Source of the DNA: Cichorium intybus
Taxonomy: Eukaryota; Streptophyta; Magnoliopsida; Asterales; Asteraceae
Length of the DNA: 64,000 nt
Assembly (NCBI GenBank): GCA_023525715.1
Contig: CM042016.1
Coordinates: 85,156,882-85,220,881 of the forward strand
Reading direction: 5' to 3'
Shown here: positions 25,207 through 38,761 of the stretch, piece by piece
How positions within the stretch are numbered: position 1 is the first letter of the stretch
Layout: every line of letters begins with the position of its first letter
The notes under the pieces: generated by a model
Told to the model about the DNA's origin: nothing
Database searches by the model: none
The model's input: the letters and a program-made list of their open reading frames with translations, nothing else
Translations under genes and position numbers: made by a program

Positions 25207-26229
25207 TAATGAGTATTTGAGCAAATGATTGACAATAAGCAAAGTTATGTTTTTGAATGACTGGTATCTTGAAGCAAGCAATGTAAAGAAATGTGAATGA
25301 AAGGATAATGTTGTCCCAGGCAATGATGTTCTCCAAAGGGACTATAGAGGAATCTACTGGGACGGTACCACTATCTTCGTGAAGTAGATGTCCTAAGCTA
25401 ATGATGCCAGGATGGACTGATCAAGTTCTTTCCATTCAGGTTTAGACGTGGCGTATCACCAAGAGTGATTAATGCCCTAAGTATAAAAAGCAAGCATGTT
25501 GAGATACCAGTCAAAGCATGTGATAAAATGCTGAGGTGGTTTGATTATGTTCTTATCATCTCAGTATAGACTTGGGGTATCACCAAGAGTGATTAAGACC
25601 TTAAGTATAAAAATCCAATTGTGTTAAGATGCCAGTCAAGCTAAAGGAAAGAAAAAGAAAAGTTTTGTGTTACTAGCTTTCTTAGTTGATATGTTTGAAA
25701 GTCTTTGAAAGTAAAATATAATTCTATGTTGTTACAAAAGGTTTGACAGCAAGCGTTATTATATGATTGGCTTAAAATGGTTTTGAAAGTGACCAAGTTA
25801 TGCTTATAAATGTTTTGTGTCCAAACCTATATAGCTCACGAGACGTTTCGTCTTACGTATTTTATTTATGCCATGTATCCAAGGTTCTAGACACGAGGGA
25901 TAGAAGCAGGTAGATGACCCGAAGGAATTGGGATTTTAGAAGGAGTGAGATTTGGCCGATGTAACGATTTGTATCCTAACGTGCTTTCTATGGTGTAGTA
26001 TGATATGGAGTTCTAACCCCCGAAGTTGTTTAAACATTTTTAAAATTTAAATGTTTTTGTTGGGACCGAAATTTTAAGACATGCTTTTATGTCATGAGAA
26101 AAGTTTTTAAAAGTTGACATTTTGTCAGTTAATGTTTTTATAAAATATTACATTTCTCAAAGTGTATAAAAGATCGGGGTGTTACAGTACAGGCGTCACC
26201 ATTTCATTTAAACTAATGGATTGAGGATT

Positions 26230-26600
26230 CACTACAAGAAAAGTCTTTCTTAGTGACCACGTTTTTAGTGACGACCAGAATTTTGGTTACTAAAAGCATT
26301 ATTTAGTCACCATATAGTAAGTCGTCACTGAAATTTGGTAATGTTACAAATTTAGTGACTAAAAATAGTGGTCACCACATTAAAAGCTTAGTGACAAAAT
26401 AGGTGGTCAATATATTGGAGAATTAGTGACCAAAAACAATGGTCACTAAGTATTTTTTTTTTTTTGTTTTTATACTACAATAAACCCTAAAATAAAATAA
26501 TTTTTTTCAAATGTTATTACACATATTAGTGACAAAAAAGGTGGTCACTATATTAGATGATTAATGACCAAAAATAGCGGTCACTAAGTATTTTTTGTTT
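26230..26600. repeat. CACTA left terminus and subterminal repeats
   Basis: CACTACAAGAAAAG followed by about a dozen TAGTGACC/GGTCACTA copies. In En/Spm such subterminal motifs are binding sites for the small transposon protein. Confidence 0.85.
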
Positions 26601-27271
26601 TTAGACTTCCCTAAAAGTTATGCAAAATCATTATTTTACATGCAATTTCATGCAAACACAAATAACCAAGATGTAAGAAAGTAAAATATTCACAAAAATA
26701 TAAGATGATTGTTGATAATTTAAGATGATAATCAATGTTCTTTCGTCTACCAAAAATGACAAAAACAAGTTAAAAAACATTACATATTGAAGATCTTTTT
26801 ATTTTTTTACCCACTAGCTTTATGTAATATTGAATACATTTTCCAGTGGAAAATATTTTTCGGAATAGATATTTTGGATAAAAAAGTATATTTTGAATCA
26901 AAAATATGCATTTCGAATTTTGAAGTTGTTCTTCAAAGGGATAATGACTTGTAAGGGTAACGTACTTCTGAAATTGTTCACATTTGGTCACTGAATTTTT
27001 TTTTGTGCTTGGTTTACCCATGAGATTTTTCAAATTGTTCATATTATACCATTATGACCGGTGATAGAAGGTTTATTTTGATTTGGAATCCTACGTGGCA
27101 TCCTATAAGACTTATAAGGGTAACGAACTTTTAAAATTGTTCACATTTGGTCACTGAACTTATTTTTATGCTTGATTTACCCATAAACTTTTTAAAATTG
27201 TTTATATTATACCCTTATGACCGATGATAGAAAGTTTGCGCTGATTTGACATCCGGCGTGACATCAGAAAG

Positions 27272-27760
<489 letters not shown>

Positions 27761-28135
27761 TCAGAAAGCTGAGACATAAATAAAGGCCGGTGGTTTTCAG
27801 TTGGGGTTTAGATGTCGAATCAGCACAAACTTTCTATTATTGGTCATATGGGTATAATATGAAAATTTTTAAAAAGTTTATGGGTAAATCAAGTAAAAAA
27901 ATAAGTTCAGTGACCAAGTGTGAACAATTTTAGAAGTTCGTTACCCTTCCAAGTCTTATAGGATGCCACGTAGGATTCCAAATCAGCATAAACCTTCTAT
28001 CACCGGTCATAATAGTATAATGTGAACAATTTTAAAAAGTTTATGGGTAAATCAAGCACAAAAATAAGTTCAGTGACCAAATGTGAACAATTTCAAAAGT
28101 TCGTTACCCTTATAAGTCATTATCCCTTCTTCAAA

Positions 28136-28665
28136 ACTTACACCAAAAAGCCGAGTTCAAACTTTAAAATAGAGACTGGATAATCGTTTCGATAGAAAAA
28201 TATTGTTCAATTATTAAACTCTCAACAATACTGTGGTCACTTTCGTTTTTTCAAAGTTTTTGTCAAAATTGCAAATGACACTAGCGGACATGCCTAATCA
28301 CTGCCAAAATCAAAATTTTTTGGTCAAAATTACCCTCTCGTTGAAAACCTTTCCCAATCAGACGTAAGCCCTACGACACGACGTAAACGCACAAGCTACT
28401 CCTTCTCTACTTCGTCGTCGGCACCACCATCTCGCCATCTCCGCCATCGTGCAACGTTGTCGTCGCTCTATGCTACGACGTTGCAGACTCGAACGCAAAA
28501 GCCTGTTAAAGCTCATATTCTCGAACTCACTCCAGATTCAGGCTCGAACTCTCCAAGGTACGATTCTCTTCTCTCTAAAAACATGTGATTTGAGCCCTAA
28601 TCATAAGATATCGTAAGCAGAGATTGCCATTTTAAGACACTAGACACAATCTTCCATCTCCTTTA
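28136..28665. other. CACTA internal sequence with a 5'-UTR-like segment
   Basis: 28370-28558 is less AT-rich, with CCACCATCTCGCCATCTCCG, and ends CTCCAAG|GTACGATT, which looks like a 5' exon and donor site. It may be the leader of the FRIGIDA-like fragment or of the old transposase gene. No clear open frame. Confidence 0.35.
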
Positions 28666-29094
28666 CGCTGTGTTCTTGAGTTCAATAATAAAGGGGAGGG
28701 AAGGGAGGGTAATGGAAGGGAGAGAAATGGAAGGAAATGGAATGAAAATTCAAAAAATTCATTGTGTTCTTGAGTTGGAAGGAGATGGAAGGGAATAGAA
28801 GGGAAGTCATGTTCTTAAGTATAAAGGAAAGGGAAGGAAATTAACATTTTTACATCTTACCCTTCATTTTAGAAATAAAGTAGTTGCTGGAGGGGTAAAG
28901 AAGTAATTTCCATCATTTCCCTTCCTTCCCCTCCCAAAAAATGGGATGGTAACTCTTGTTTGTATTTTTCTTCCCCTTCCCTTCCATCCCCTTCCATTCC
29001 ATTCTTTAAAAAAAAAACTCAAGAATATAATTCATCCATTTTTCCCTTCCTTTCCCTTCCATTCCACTCCTATAAAAAACTCGAGAACATAGCG
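28666..29094. mobile_element. Tourist-like MITE (PIF/Harbinger type)
   Basis: TSD TTA (28663-28665 and 29095-29097). Ends are CGCTGTGTTCTTGAGTT and, inward from the right, CGCTATGTTCTCGAGTT. The interior is purine-rich on the left (GGAAGGGAGAGAAATGG) and pyrimidine-rich on the right, so it can fold back. Confidence 0.82.
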
Positions 29095-29399
29095 TTAAGC
29101 TTTACCAAATCCACGCTCCAAGTCCACCCCTCGTGAAGAAGAAGATGTACCAAAATACATCATATCTTCATCGCGACTCTCAAATCCCCTACTCACAAAT
29201 CAAAGTGCCTGATACTAAATTTAATTGCTGATCGAATCTGAGTGAATCAGATTCCCTGCTATCTAACCCGTATTCATCTATGCTATCCATACCATACACT
29301 AAAATTAGAGGTGAAAAATCTTCAAAATGGAATTTCCTTCTCCATCAAAAGATAAACTGATTGGTTTCTGGTCTTCTCCTAGACCTCAAATGAACTTTG

Positions 29400-29790
29400 A
29401 TACTTATGCTTGCTGGAGTACAAGTCCTTCAGCAGCCGATTAGATGTTTGCATCTTTTTCCCTATTAGCTGGTTATGCACTATACGATTACACAAACTTC
29501 ACAGAACAAGTCATATGCTTAAATTTATTCTCAGGTATGCGTGGAAATTGGACAAAATAGTAATCTATTGATTTTGATTTCTTGTTTTCAGGTGTAATTG
29601 ATGTGTTGGTGAATAGTGGAAGGCATATCGATGCCGTTAAATTAGCATTTTCTTTTGAGCTTACACAAAAATTTTCTCCAGTTTCATTATTGAAATCATA
29701 CTTAACAGACGCAAGGAGAATCCCTTCATCTACCAAATCAGGACATTTGTCTCCTGCACTTGTTCTTTCCTCATCCTCTATCATTAAATT
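29400..29790 (+). pseudogene. FRIGIDA-like gene fragment inside the CACTA
   Basis: FRIGIDA-like proteins act in flowering-time control and chromatin complexes. One piece ends at 29534 (FSLLAGYALYDYTNFTEQ...). After a 57-nt intron with GT/AG borders (29535-29591) comes GVIDVLVNSGRHIDAVKLAF, then SFELTQKFSPVSLLKSYLTD and ARRIPSSTKSGHLSPA. This reads like the central domain of FRIGIDA-like proteins (IDAVxLAFxFELTxxFSPVxLLKxYLxxAR). The two pieces join in phase, but the frame upstream has a stop (AAD* near 29441) and the protein ends early. It is a truncated copy, probably acquired by the CACTA. Confidence 0.6.
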
Positions 29791-30171
29791 ATATTTTTGG
29801 TCCCATTAGTTTTCTTTGGTATTAGAAAAGAGCAACTGTTCTAAATTTCCTAATAAGTATTAGAAAAGTCCCTAAAATCACATGATTATGTTGTTATCCC
29901 ATTAGCTTCCTTTGGTATCAAAAACAGGAACACAATTGGTATATATGTGCAAATGAATTGAATCCCAATCCCAAAACTAAGATTATCAAAAGGACCCAAG
30001 AATTGTTTCTTGACATGAAGAGTGTAAATAGAGTCCCTTATATTCCAGGTTGTAAGACCTATTTTCTTCTTGAGATGCTTATTAAGGTAAGTAGAGTAAT
30101 TACCTTACAGTTGTTATGGTTCTAGCTATGAGTTGCGTAGAGTCGTGTGCCAATCATTTATGAATGCCTTT

Positions 30172-30311
30172 GAGTTTTGAGTTTTTTGATGAGTAAGAAG
30201 AGGTTGAAACCTTTCTTATGTACTAATCTTGGTGTGATCAAGAGTTTTGAGTTTTTTGATGAGTAAGAAGAGGTTGAAACCTTTCTTATGTACTAATCTT
30301 GGTGTGATCAA
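30172..30311 (+). repeat. 70-bp tandem duplication
   Basis: Units start at 30172 and 30242 (GAGTTTTGAGTTTTTTGATG...). Only one unit occurs in the right LTR near 35738. Confidence 0.95.
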
Positions 30312-30558
30312 GATTAGTTAGGTTGTTGTATGAGTTTGGGTGGTTAGAAACCTATTTGGGAGAAGTTTGAGCTTTAAAAGTGCCAAAAAGAGGCTACATG
30401 GGTCGTGTAAAAAGGTTTTAGAAATCAATCTGAGACACTTCCAGACTTATACGCGTCATGTAAGTCTACACGGGGCGTGTAGAGTTTGTTCAGAAACCAT
30501 GCAGTGGGTCGAAACAGGGTTAAACGGGGCGTGCAAACCGAAACGGGGCCTGCAGGCC

Positions 30559-30621
30559 ACATTAGCGACGCTAATGTGGGACATTAGTGACGCTAATGTG
30601 TGACATTAGCGATGCTAATGT
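30559..30621. repeat. Three tandem 19-nt palindromes upstream of the G2 TATA box
   Basis: ACATTAGCGACGCTAATGT at 30559, with one-base variants at 30581 and 30603, a strict 22-bp period. Arms ACATTAGCG/CGCTAATGT are self-complementary apart from the central bases. Confidence 0.9.
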
Positions 30622-30633
30622 ACCTGCAGACCC

Positions 30634-30641
30634 ATATAAAT
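30634..30641 (+). promoter_or_regulatory. TATA box of the G2 LTR
   Basis: ATATAAAT 12 bases after the last palindrome; also present in the right LTR near 36089. A transcript start would lie near 30665. Confidence 0.5.
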
Positions 30642-31547
30642 TACAATAAAACCCCCCTTTCGAGCAGAAAAATCTCTTTTTCGATTTTTAGTGCAAAATA
30701 TGGCAAATTTGTGTCAAATTAAACCTGGAGACTCGTGAGAAAGCATAGAGAGACGTGGATCTAGCCCCGTAAATGCATTCTTGATTCCTAATTCATCAAT
30801 GTGAGTAATTTGTTGGTTTGGGGGTTTTCAAACCCTAGTTTTAAATCTCGTGATTTAGCTATATATTGTTATATATGTTGTAAGTAGATTGTTAGTGGAT
30901 GTCTTTAGAGTTATTAGTTTGATTATTGTCGAGTTTCTACGGTTGAATGAGTAGAACCGCGGATTTGGGGGTTTTGGTAAATATAGAATTGACATTTACC
31001 GTTTATACTCCTTTTTCACTTTCAATTTATACATCTTTGAGACAGATGTTATTGAGATGATTGTGGATACTAGAGAATTGATTTAGACTATGGTGATACG
31101 ATCAAGTCTAGCGAACAAAAGTTCGGTATGCATAATTTGGGGATTTCACATGATATCAGGTGAGTACTCTCTAGTACTTAAGTGGAGTTTTACCTTGTTG
31201 TAGGTTAGATATGTGCATATGTGTTATGTTGATATAGTTACAATCTGATAGAGGAGTAAACTGTTATTGCGAATAATAATAATAATAGAGTTGAGCATAC
31301 ATATTGATTATATATACCGAGTAAATACTAATGTAATCGTATTAAAGAGTTTTGAGTCGATTTGTATAGCCAAGAGAGCTATTGAGCTAGAGTATAACCG
31401 GTTGCGAAACGAGTATATACATATGAAATGACTATGATTGAATTTGTGAGAAGTATCAAGTATGATACTTTCTGAGAAGTCTATAGTTACTAATATTTAA
31501 CTGGTGTTGTAAAGTTAATGTGGTTGCAGTTTTCAGAGATAGAGAGA

Positions 31548-31670
<123 letters not shown>

Positions 31671-31997
31671 GCTAATGAGATTTGAGAAAAGAGTTGGAGA
31701 TTACTCATTAAGCTTTTTATAAGCTTACACTTAAGTGTTATGTTGTTTTATATATATATATCTGTAGTTGTGACAGGGGAACGCATGTGATATAGAGAGA
31801 CGGACAACTTAGAGCCTGTCCTTTAGTCGTGTTGTATTTTTATTTGTAATGTCTGGTCTACGTTGTATGGACCTTTTGTGTAATTAATCATTTTGATAAC
31901 ATATTGTTTCCATGGTTTGAGTATAAGTATGCCCATCTTAATGTGTTATTGTTTGAAAATTTTTGGATGTATCTTGTATGAGAATCTGGGTGTTTCA

Positions 31998-34900
31998 AGT
32001 TGGTATTAGAGCATAGGTTTAAGTGAACTAGGTCTTTGAGTGTAGAGTCCTAGACTTGAACCGAGTAGAGAGAGCCCCTCTCACATGCTTGGAAAAAGAT
32101 ACTGCTGCAGATTTTAGTTTATGAGTTAGGTATAACTGTTATGTTATATTTGTTATTGTTATATTGTTTGTGTGAATATAGGTATGGAGACAGATCAGGG
32201 CGAGTTGATAAATTGGTCACATCCGATTAGACCTACGGTGGATGATGAGACGAGATTTTGGTTGATATGAGATATCAACTAATGAGAAAACGAGAATTTC
32301 AGTTGATAATGATATGCCAGCAAAATATGAGATGAGATACTAATTGAGATGAAATCTCAACTGATGGCGAGATTCTAACTAATGATGAGATGAGATCCCG
32401 GTTAAGGTGAAATTCCAACTAATGATGAGAAAGAGTATGAGCATAAGCCGAGCATGAGTTAAGAGTTGAGATATGTGAGTGTAGCCGATTACACTCCAGA
32501 GTTTAGAGCCGAAGTACGCAAGCTTCAGCTAATGAGGAGACGATATTTTTGTTGCTACGAGGTATGTAAGTAACTTTACTTAAAATGTTAGTTGTAACGT
32601 GTTACATGTGTTTAATTGTTGATAATACATGTTGTAGAATATGTGTATAATGTATGGACACATAAAAGATTAATTGAAATTACATATGTTAGAGAATTGT
32701 GATTATAAAGTGTAGTAACCGGCATCGAGATGAGAATCTCGTGTCCACTTGAGGTAAGGTTTACATATCACATAACGAGTGCTTTGTGATTATGTATAAT
32801 TGATATTATAAGTGGTTGCTTGGCGAATACTTAGCAACCATGGACAAGATTGTATAAAGAGTATATACATGATGAAAAATATATGAATTATGATATTGTA
32901 TATATATTGCTTGTTGTTTCATAGATGTGACGAGATTTCTATGTACGAGTACTTTGTGGTTGAGACCACATATTTTGTGGGCTACATAAATAGTTTTATG
33001 ATTGATCAAAATGAATGAGATAGCCAAAAGAGTATGAATTTAGAAACATTGTGAGTGTGTGGTTGAATGCACACTATACCTGATTGTGAGTTGGTATGTT
33101 GAGTATTGAGTTTTTATGACTTAAAATCGTCAGAAAATGAGATATTTGTGACAGAGATGTCAGAGGACATTTGAGTAACCACATAAAGAGTACTTTTTGG
33201 TATAATTGAGAGAACCTAGAGTGGTTCATGTAGGCCTTATTGGCCTAGAGATTGAGTTAATTGCCTAGTAAATGTGGTTGAGACCACATATTTTATGGGG
33301 CCACATATTGAGTAAATGTGGTTGAGACCACATATTTTATGGGGCCATATATCGAGTAAATGTGGTTGAGACCACATATTTTGTGGAGCCACATATCGAG
33401 TAAAGTGGTTGAGACTACATATTTTGTGGGGCCACATAACGAGTAAATGTGATTAAGACAACATATTCTGTGGGGTAACATATTGAGTAGTTGAGGTTGA
33501 GACCACATATATTTGTGGAACCATATAACGAGTACCTTATGGTTAGAGTAGTGACGACCTTTGTGACTCAAACAAAAGGAGGAGTGATGGTGAGTCTTTA
33601 TGGCTCGAGACGGTAAGGGAGACCCGCTAGAGTCAAAGAGGAGATGGATTGAAATCAGATAATGGTACGAGGTACCATGATTTGATTAGAGGACGGTATG
33701 AGATAGCTTGACACAACGCTAAGGCAGAGTGGTATCGCAGTCTTGTGCTTGTGTGTAGACAGACATGTACTTTATGGTGATGTAGAGTAATGAGATATGT
33801 ACTATCCTTGAGTGTGGATATATATATGAAAATAACGGTAAGCTTGTGTGGCTTGAAACCTTACGAGTTGAGAAAAGAACGAATCAGAGGCTGAATAACA
33901 GTATAAAGGTACTGTGAGATAATATAGTGAGTTATACTATTGAGAAGTGTTGCTGTGAGTAAGTGTGTTTGTCATGTAGCCGTGTTGAGAATGTGTGAGA
34001 TTTCTTGCATGTTGAATGAGATAGAGTTTTATAAATACATGATGAGAAGATATGAGTTAAAAAGAGGAGGAAAGTAATTATGATTGTGATTGATAGGATT
34101 CATTCCTTAGCAATCAAAACAATTACTGCCAATGAGAGAAATGTGTGAATGTCAAAATGATAAAACTATTTATTCGTATGAGACGATGGATAGTAGATTT
34201 TGTTATAATAATCTTGAGTTATTTCTTGAGATTAACGAGTTAGTCGGGTGATGAGATATGATCTCACTGTAGAGATTGCGGTGTTGGTTATTATTATTTT
34301 TCCTTGTGAGTTGTTTGTAGAGATTACAGAGAGCCGTATGTATGTACGATTTATTTGTGTGTAGAGGTTACGGAGAGCCGTATGTATGTCAGAATGTGAA
34401 TAAAAAAAGAGAAGAGAAAATTTTAATGTATGACATGAATGAGTTCATGACCTCCATGGTTTCGCTTGAGATCCCGTTTCTCTTCTTCTTTTTATCAGTG
34501 GCTCCAGTGCCGAATTTCTTGGGAAGTTTCTTACGCCCTTCTTAGTTGGCCTTTTCTCTACAGACTCCCCCTCTACCTTTGGTATCGTTGTGGGAATTGA
34601 ATTTTGAGGAGGGAGTTTAATTTATCGAAGAGAGGAAGATGTGTTCATAGTTTTATTTGATGGTGAAATTATTAAGTCTATTAAGACTAATAATTGAGTG
34701 AGAATATGATGGAACGAATGAGTATATCAAGAGAAACAACATGAGGTATGTTGTTGAACTGAGATGAAGAGGAGCCATTCTTGGTTGAGGATTGTGAGTT
34801 GTATATTGGGTGAAAACCTAATATGTGTGCTGAGGTGGAAGCAAAGATAAATGAGCTTTTGGAGAAGTTGTAATCGATCTTGGAGATAAGACAACTGATA

Positions 34901-35571
34901 GGAGTCTTATGTGACCAAAGGGTCGAGGGTTAAATACCAATTTAGAGGAGACGTGAGTGAAACTCGAGATAGTTTATGATATTTTATTATTTTTGGATTT
35001 ACATCCTAGTGTTGATGAGTTATGTAACATGAGTGAGACAATTAAATGTATGTGTCTTTTATGTTGTATGAGTGTTTCTCCTACTCTGAACAATGAAAAT
35101 GTGCATGTTGGAGAAATCAATAACTGGCATGCTGTTATTGCAGGATTAATTGAGAGAGAGAATGAGCTTGAAATCGGTGAGACTGTTTTTCTTATTGAGT
35201 TAGAGTAAATTATTTCAATGAGATTTGAAACGGAAGTTGAATCCCAAATAGTTAATTGAGATTAGTATTATAGAGAGAGTGAATGGTACGTGGAGAATAT
35301 GAGTCGATGTGAGCCGTAGATATGAGTGTATGTAAATGATGATAGTGGTTGGAGTATCACTTGAGGATTGAGGTGAGATACCTTGGTGAGGACAAAGCTA
35401 AAACGTAGGGTCTGCCCTGAAAAAGTAAATACTTGCCTACGTCGCAATGATGATAGCCAATATGGCTATAAAGATCATTTTATGAGGATGATGGCGGGCG
35501 TTAGCTATATTATGAGTTAATGAGATGTGATAGTATGTACATGTCATATGAGCTGACGAGAGGATAAAACT
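31998..35571. other. Internal region of G2, no gag/pol
   Basis: The primer site TTGGTATTAGAGC is at 32000-32012. Degenerate GAT/GAGATGAGAT-rich sequence follows (32190-32560), then a tandem array (33262-33545) and scattered short open stretches, such as 34957-35208 (MKLEIVYDILLFLDLHPSVD..., 83 residues), which I do not recognise. A Lys/Arg-rich reverse-strand stretch at 34440-34580 is also unidentified. The sequence is like a large retrotransposon derivative that depends on another element's proteins. Confidence 0.6.
33262..33545 (+). repeat. Tandem array GTGGTTGAGACCACATATTT
   Basis: Six imperfect units of about 46-50 bp, each with TGTGGTTGAGACCACATA (itself a palindrome, TGTGGT...ACCACA) and GGGGCCACATA...CGAGTAA. 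One earlier related unit lies near 32950. Confidence 0.9.
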
Positions 35572-35665
35572 TGTAAGACCTATTTTCTTTTTGAGATGCT
35601 TATTAAGGAGGAGAAAACTTGTAATACCTATTTTCTTTTTGAGATGCTTATTAAGTTAAATAGAG
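35571..35665 (+). repeat. 49-bp duplication of the G2 3' LTR start
   Basis: AAACTTGTAAGACCTATTTT at 35568 recurs as AAACTTGTAATACCTATTTT at 35616, each followed by CTTTTTGAGATGCTTATTAAG. The polypurine/LTR junction is thus doubled. Confidence 0.85.
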
Positions 35666-36583
35666 TAATTACCTTATAGTTGGTATGGTTCTAGTTATGA
35701 GTTGCGTAGAGTCGTGTGGCAATCATTTATGAATGCCTTTGAGTTTTGAGTTATTTGATGAGTAAGAAGAGGTTGATACCTTTCTTATGTACTAATCTTG
35801 GTGTGATCAAGATAGTTAGGTTGTTGTATGAGTTTGGGTGGTTAGAAACCTATTTGGGAGAAGTTTAAGCCTTAAAAGTGCCAAAAAGAGGCTACGCGGG
35901 TCGTGTAGAGTCACACGGGTCGTATAAAAACGCTTTAGAAATCAATCCGATACACTTCCAGACTTACACGGGTCGTGTATAGTTTGTTCAGAAATCATGC
36001 GTTGGGTCCAAACAGGGTTATACGGGGCGTGCAAACCGAAATGATCCGTGCGGGCCACATTAGCGACACTAATGTACATGCAGACCCATATAAATTGCAG
36101 TAAAACCCCCTTTCGAGCAGAAAAATCCCTTTTTCGATTTTTAGTGCAAAATATGGCGAATTTGTGTGAAATTAAACTTGGAAACTCGTGGGGAAGCATA
36201 GAGAGACGTGGATCTAACCCCATAAACGCATTCTTGATTCCTAATTCGTCAAGGTGAGTACTTTCTCGGTTTTGAAATCTCGTGATTTAGCTATATATTG
36301 TTATATATGTTGTTAATAGATTGTTAGTGGATGCCTTTAGAGTTATTGGTGTGATTATTGTAGAGTTTCTACGGTTGAATGAGTAGAACCGCAGATTTGG
36401 GGGCTTCGATAAATATAGAGTTGATATTTACCATTTATACTCCTTTTTCCTCTTTCGATTTATACATCTTTGACACAGATGTTATTGAGATGATTGTGGA
36501 TACTGGAGAATTTATTTAGACTATAGTGATACGATCAAATCTAGCGAATAGGAGTTCAGTACGCGTAATTTGGGGGTTTCACA
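35620..36583 (+). repeat. 3' LTR of G2, first segment
   Basis: It matches 30051-31160 of the left LTR, with one 70-mer and one palindrome, and is cut at 36583 by Copia C2 (TSD TCACA). The LTR continues at 44529. Confidence 0.88.
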
Positions 36584-36930
36584 TGTTGGATTAGGTGTCT
36601 AAGCCATGACTAATAATTAGTATTTACCTAATTAATAGAAGCACAGTCCATTTGGGTTGCCCTCATGGCTGGAGGTTTGGTAGAAAATTCGGTAGAGAGA
36701 AAGGTTGATTTATTATAGGATTAATAAATCAACAGGAATTAAATATATGGTTTATTAATATATTAAAGTCATAATATATTAATTAGAAACTATATTAATT
36801 AATTAGAAATTAATCTGAAATTAATTGGATTTAATTTGGTGATTAATTTAATTAATTAAAGGTGCAGGGACTAAAACTATAATTATTCAATAGTTGAGTA
36901 AGTGACAGTGGGAATGACCAGTGAGTTTCG

Positions 36931-37004
<74 letters not shown>

Positions 37005-37405
37005 AATTGATATAATAAGATAAATAGGAGTTTGAATTGTAAGATAAAAGGTTTATCTTATTTGAATTCAAAAAAAGGTTTATCTTTAAGGCTTATCAAC
37101 CGGTCATCTGGTAACTATAAATAGGGATCCCTGGAACCCTATTTTCTGCGCCACTTTTGACCTAGAGTCTCTCTGGAATTTTCGATCCCCTCTCCTCCTA
37201 GCTTGGGTGTGACTTTCATTTGAGGCAGGATAATTTTGCTGCTCAGCTTCCAAGAACTAAAGGTTGGTTTTTCTGTTTTGATCTTTAGTTTATTTTATTG
37301 GCCTCTAGTTTTTTTGTAATATGTTCAATTAGAAGAAAACATAGATCCTCATAGGCTGCATGTGAACTTAGGTTATTTAGTTCATGGTTTGCAGAAAACC
37401 TTTCA
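36584..37405 (+). repeat. 5' LTR of C2
   Basis: Contains (TA)n at 36935-37001 (about 67 bp), set between two TTCGAAAT motifs, and a TATA-like CTATAAATAGGG near 37116. Confidence 0.93.
36935..37001. repeat. (TA)n in C2 5' LTR
   Basis: About 67 bp; the partner tract in the 3' LTR is about 127 bp. Confidence 0.97.
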
Positions 37406-38761
37406 GTGGTATCAGAGCCTGTTTTGTTTTCTTGTTGAATCTCTATAACTGTTTTAGGGTTTTGAGCCTATAAACCCTAATTTCTATTTGGATCGATTTC
37501 TAGGATTAGGGATTTGAAAACCCTAATCCCCCCCCCCTTGCTATTTTCGAAATTTGCTATTAGGGTTTTAAGAGGTTTTCTATTTTTGGTAACTTTATTT
37601 GTTAATTAAATGGATAACCTTAAACCCCATTATTTGAATTCGAAATCTAGGGGGTTTAGGATAGGTTTTAATTAATTTGATTAATTTGGATAAACCTATC
37701 TTTATTGAATTAGTTTAATTAATTGTTAATTAAAAGATAATTCAAAAGGGATTTAATTAATTTTAAATTATCGAAAATTAATGGAAAAATCCGGAAAATT
37801 ATTTTAAAATGTTTAAAATATCTAGATTTAATTAATTTAATTAATTGGTAATTAAAATTGATTAAATCAATTTTAAGGTTTAATTTAATTTAAAATTTAA
37901 TTGTTAAATCTGGTAAAATTAAAAGATAAACCTTGAATATTTTAAAGGGTTTTAAAATACATATTATATATGTTATTAAAAGTTAATACTATATATATGA
38001 GATAAATTTGGTTAGTCAAATCAATAGTAGGCCTCATTCACGAAGCTGGTCTATAAAGTGGGTATAAGGAGGCTGCCTATAAAATGGTGGTCTAATGGGT
38101 GAACACTCTCGCCCACCGCTCGCCTGATTAGTGGAGGGTCGTTAGCCGAACGGGTTTGACAGAACCGCTTAATCATTAAAAGTATAATGATCAAAGTATT
38201 AGAACTATTTACAAAAATCCCAATCTAGTTACTTTAGGGAAAAATGTGAATTTGATGCTAACCCATGAAATTGCACATTGCACTTTATGGAACGTTGGTG
38301 GAGCGTGTGTGGTTTACCGGCACACCAATGGGGGTTCATAAAGAGTGGCAATGGGTGTCTCGGGTGTTATCATTGTTGATGGAGCGTGTGTGGTTTACCG
38401 GCACATCAATTTGAGATGATAATGGACCCCGAGAGTACCAAGCTAATTTGCATGGTTATTCACACCCGGTTTGTGATCCTCGGCATCCCAGTCACAAACG
38501 GTGGGGCATATCCGAGATTAAACATGCTATTGAACAGTTCAATAACTCTCAAAAGAAACTAGGAATTCCATTTATAATAAGATTATTTTTCCGCGGTGGA
38601 ATTGGCTGAATCGTCATTCGCCTACCTTTATAAAATTTGCTTATAGATTACGGCATCCCTGTTCTATGTTGCAAATTGTTATAGTTGGATCCTAGCCTTA
38701 TTTTATATTGGGTTATTATAAGGACCGACATGTATCTAATTAAACTTACCTTCTTTTATAG
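37406..38761. other. C2 leader between LTR and gag
   Basis: Starts with the primer site. It then holds long AT-rich runs and two copies of TGGAGCGTGTGTGGTTTACC (38297 and 38379), part of a leader sequence that may serve packaging. No coding frame. Confidence 0.6.

Noticed and set aside
30340..30603. Open frame in the G2 5' LTR
   Set aside because: Arises from ACACGGGGCGTGT-type repeats and the palindromes; lies upstream of the TATA box and is not conserved in the right LTR.
33262..33545. CRISPR-like array
   Set aside because: Direct imperfect tandem units without unique spacers, in a plant retrotransposon; a minisatellite.
34957..35208. 83-residue frame in G2 as a real gene
   Set aside because: No recognisable family, no start context and an unremarkable length for this composition; mentioned only within the G2 internal region.
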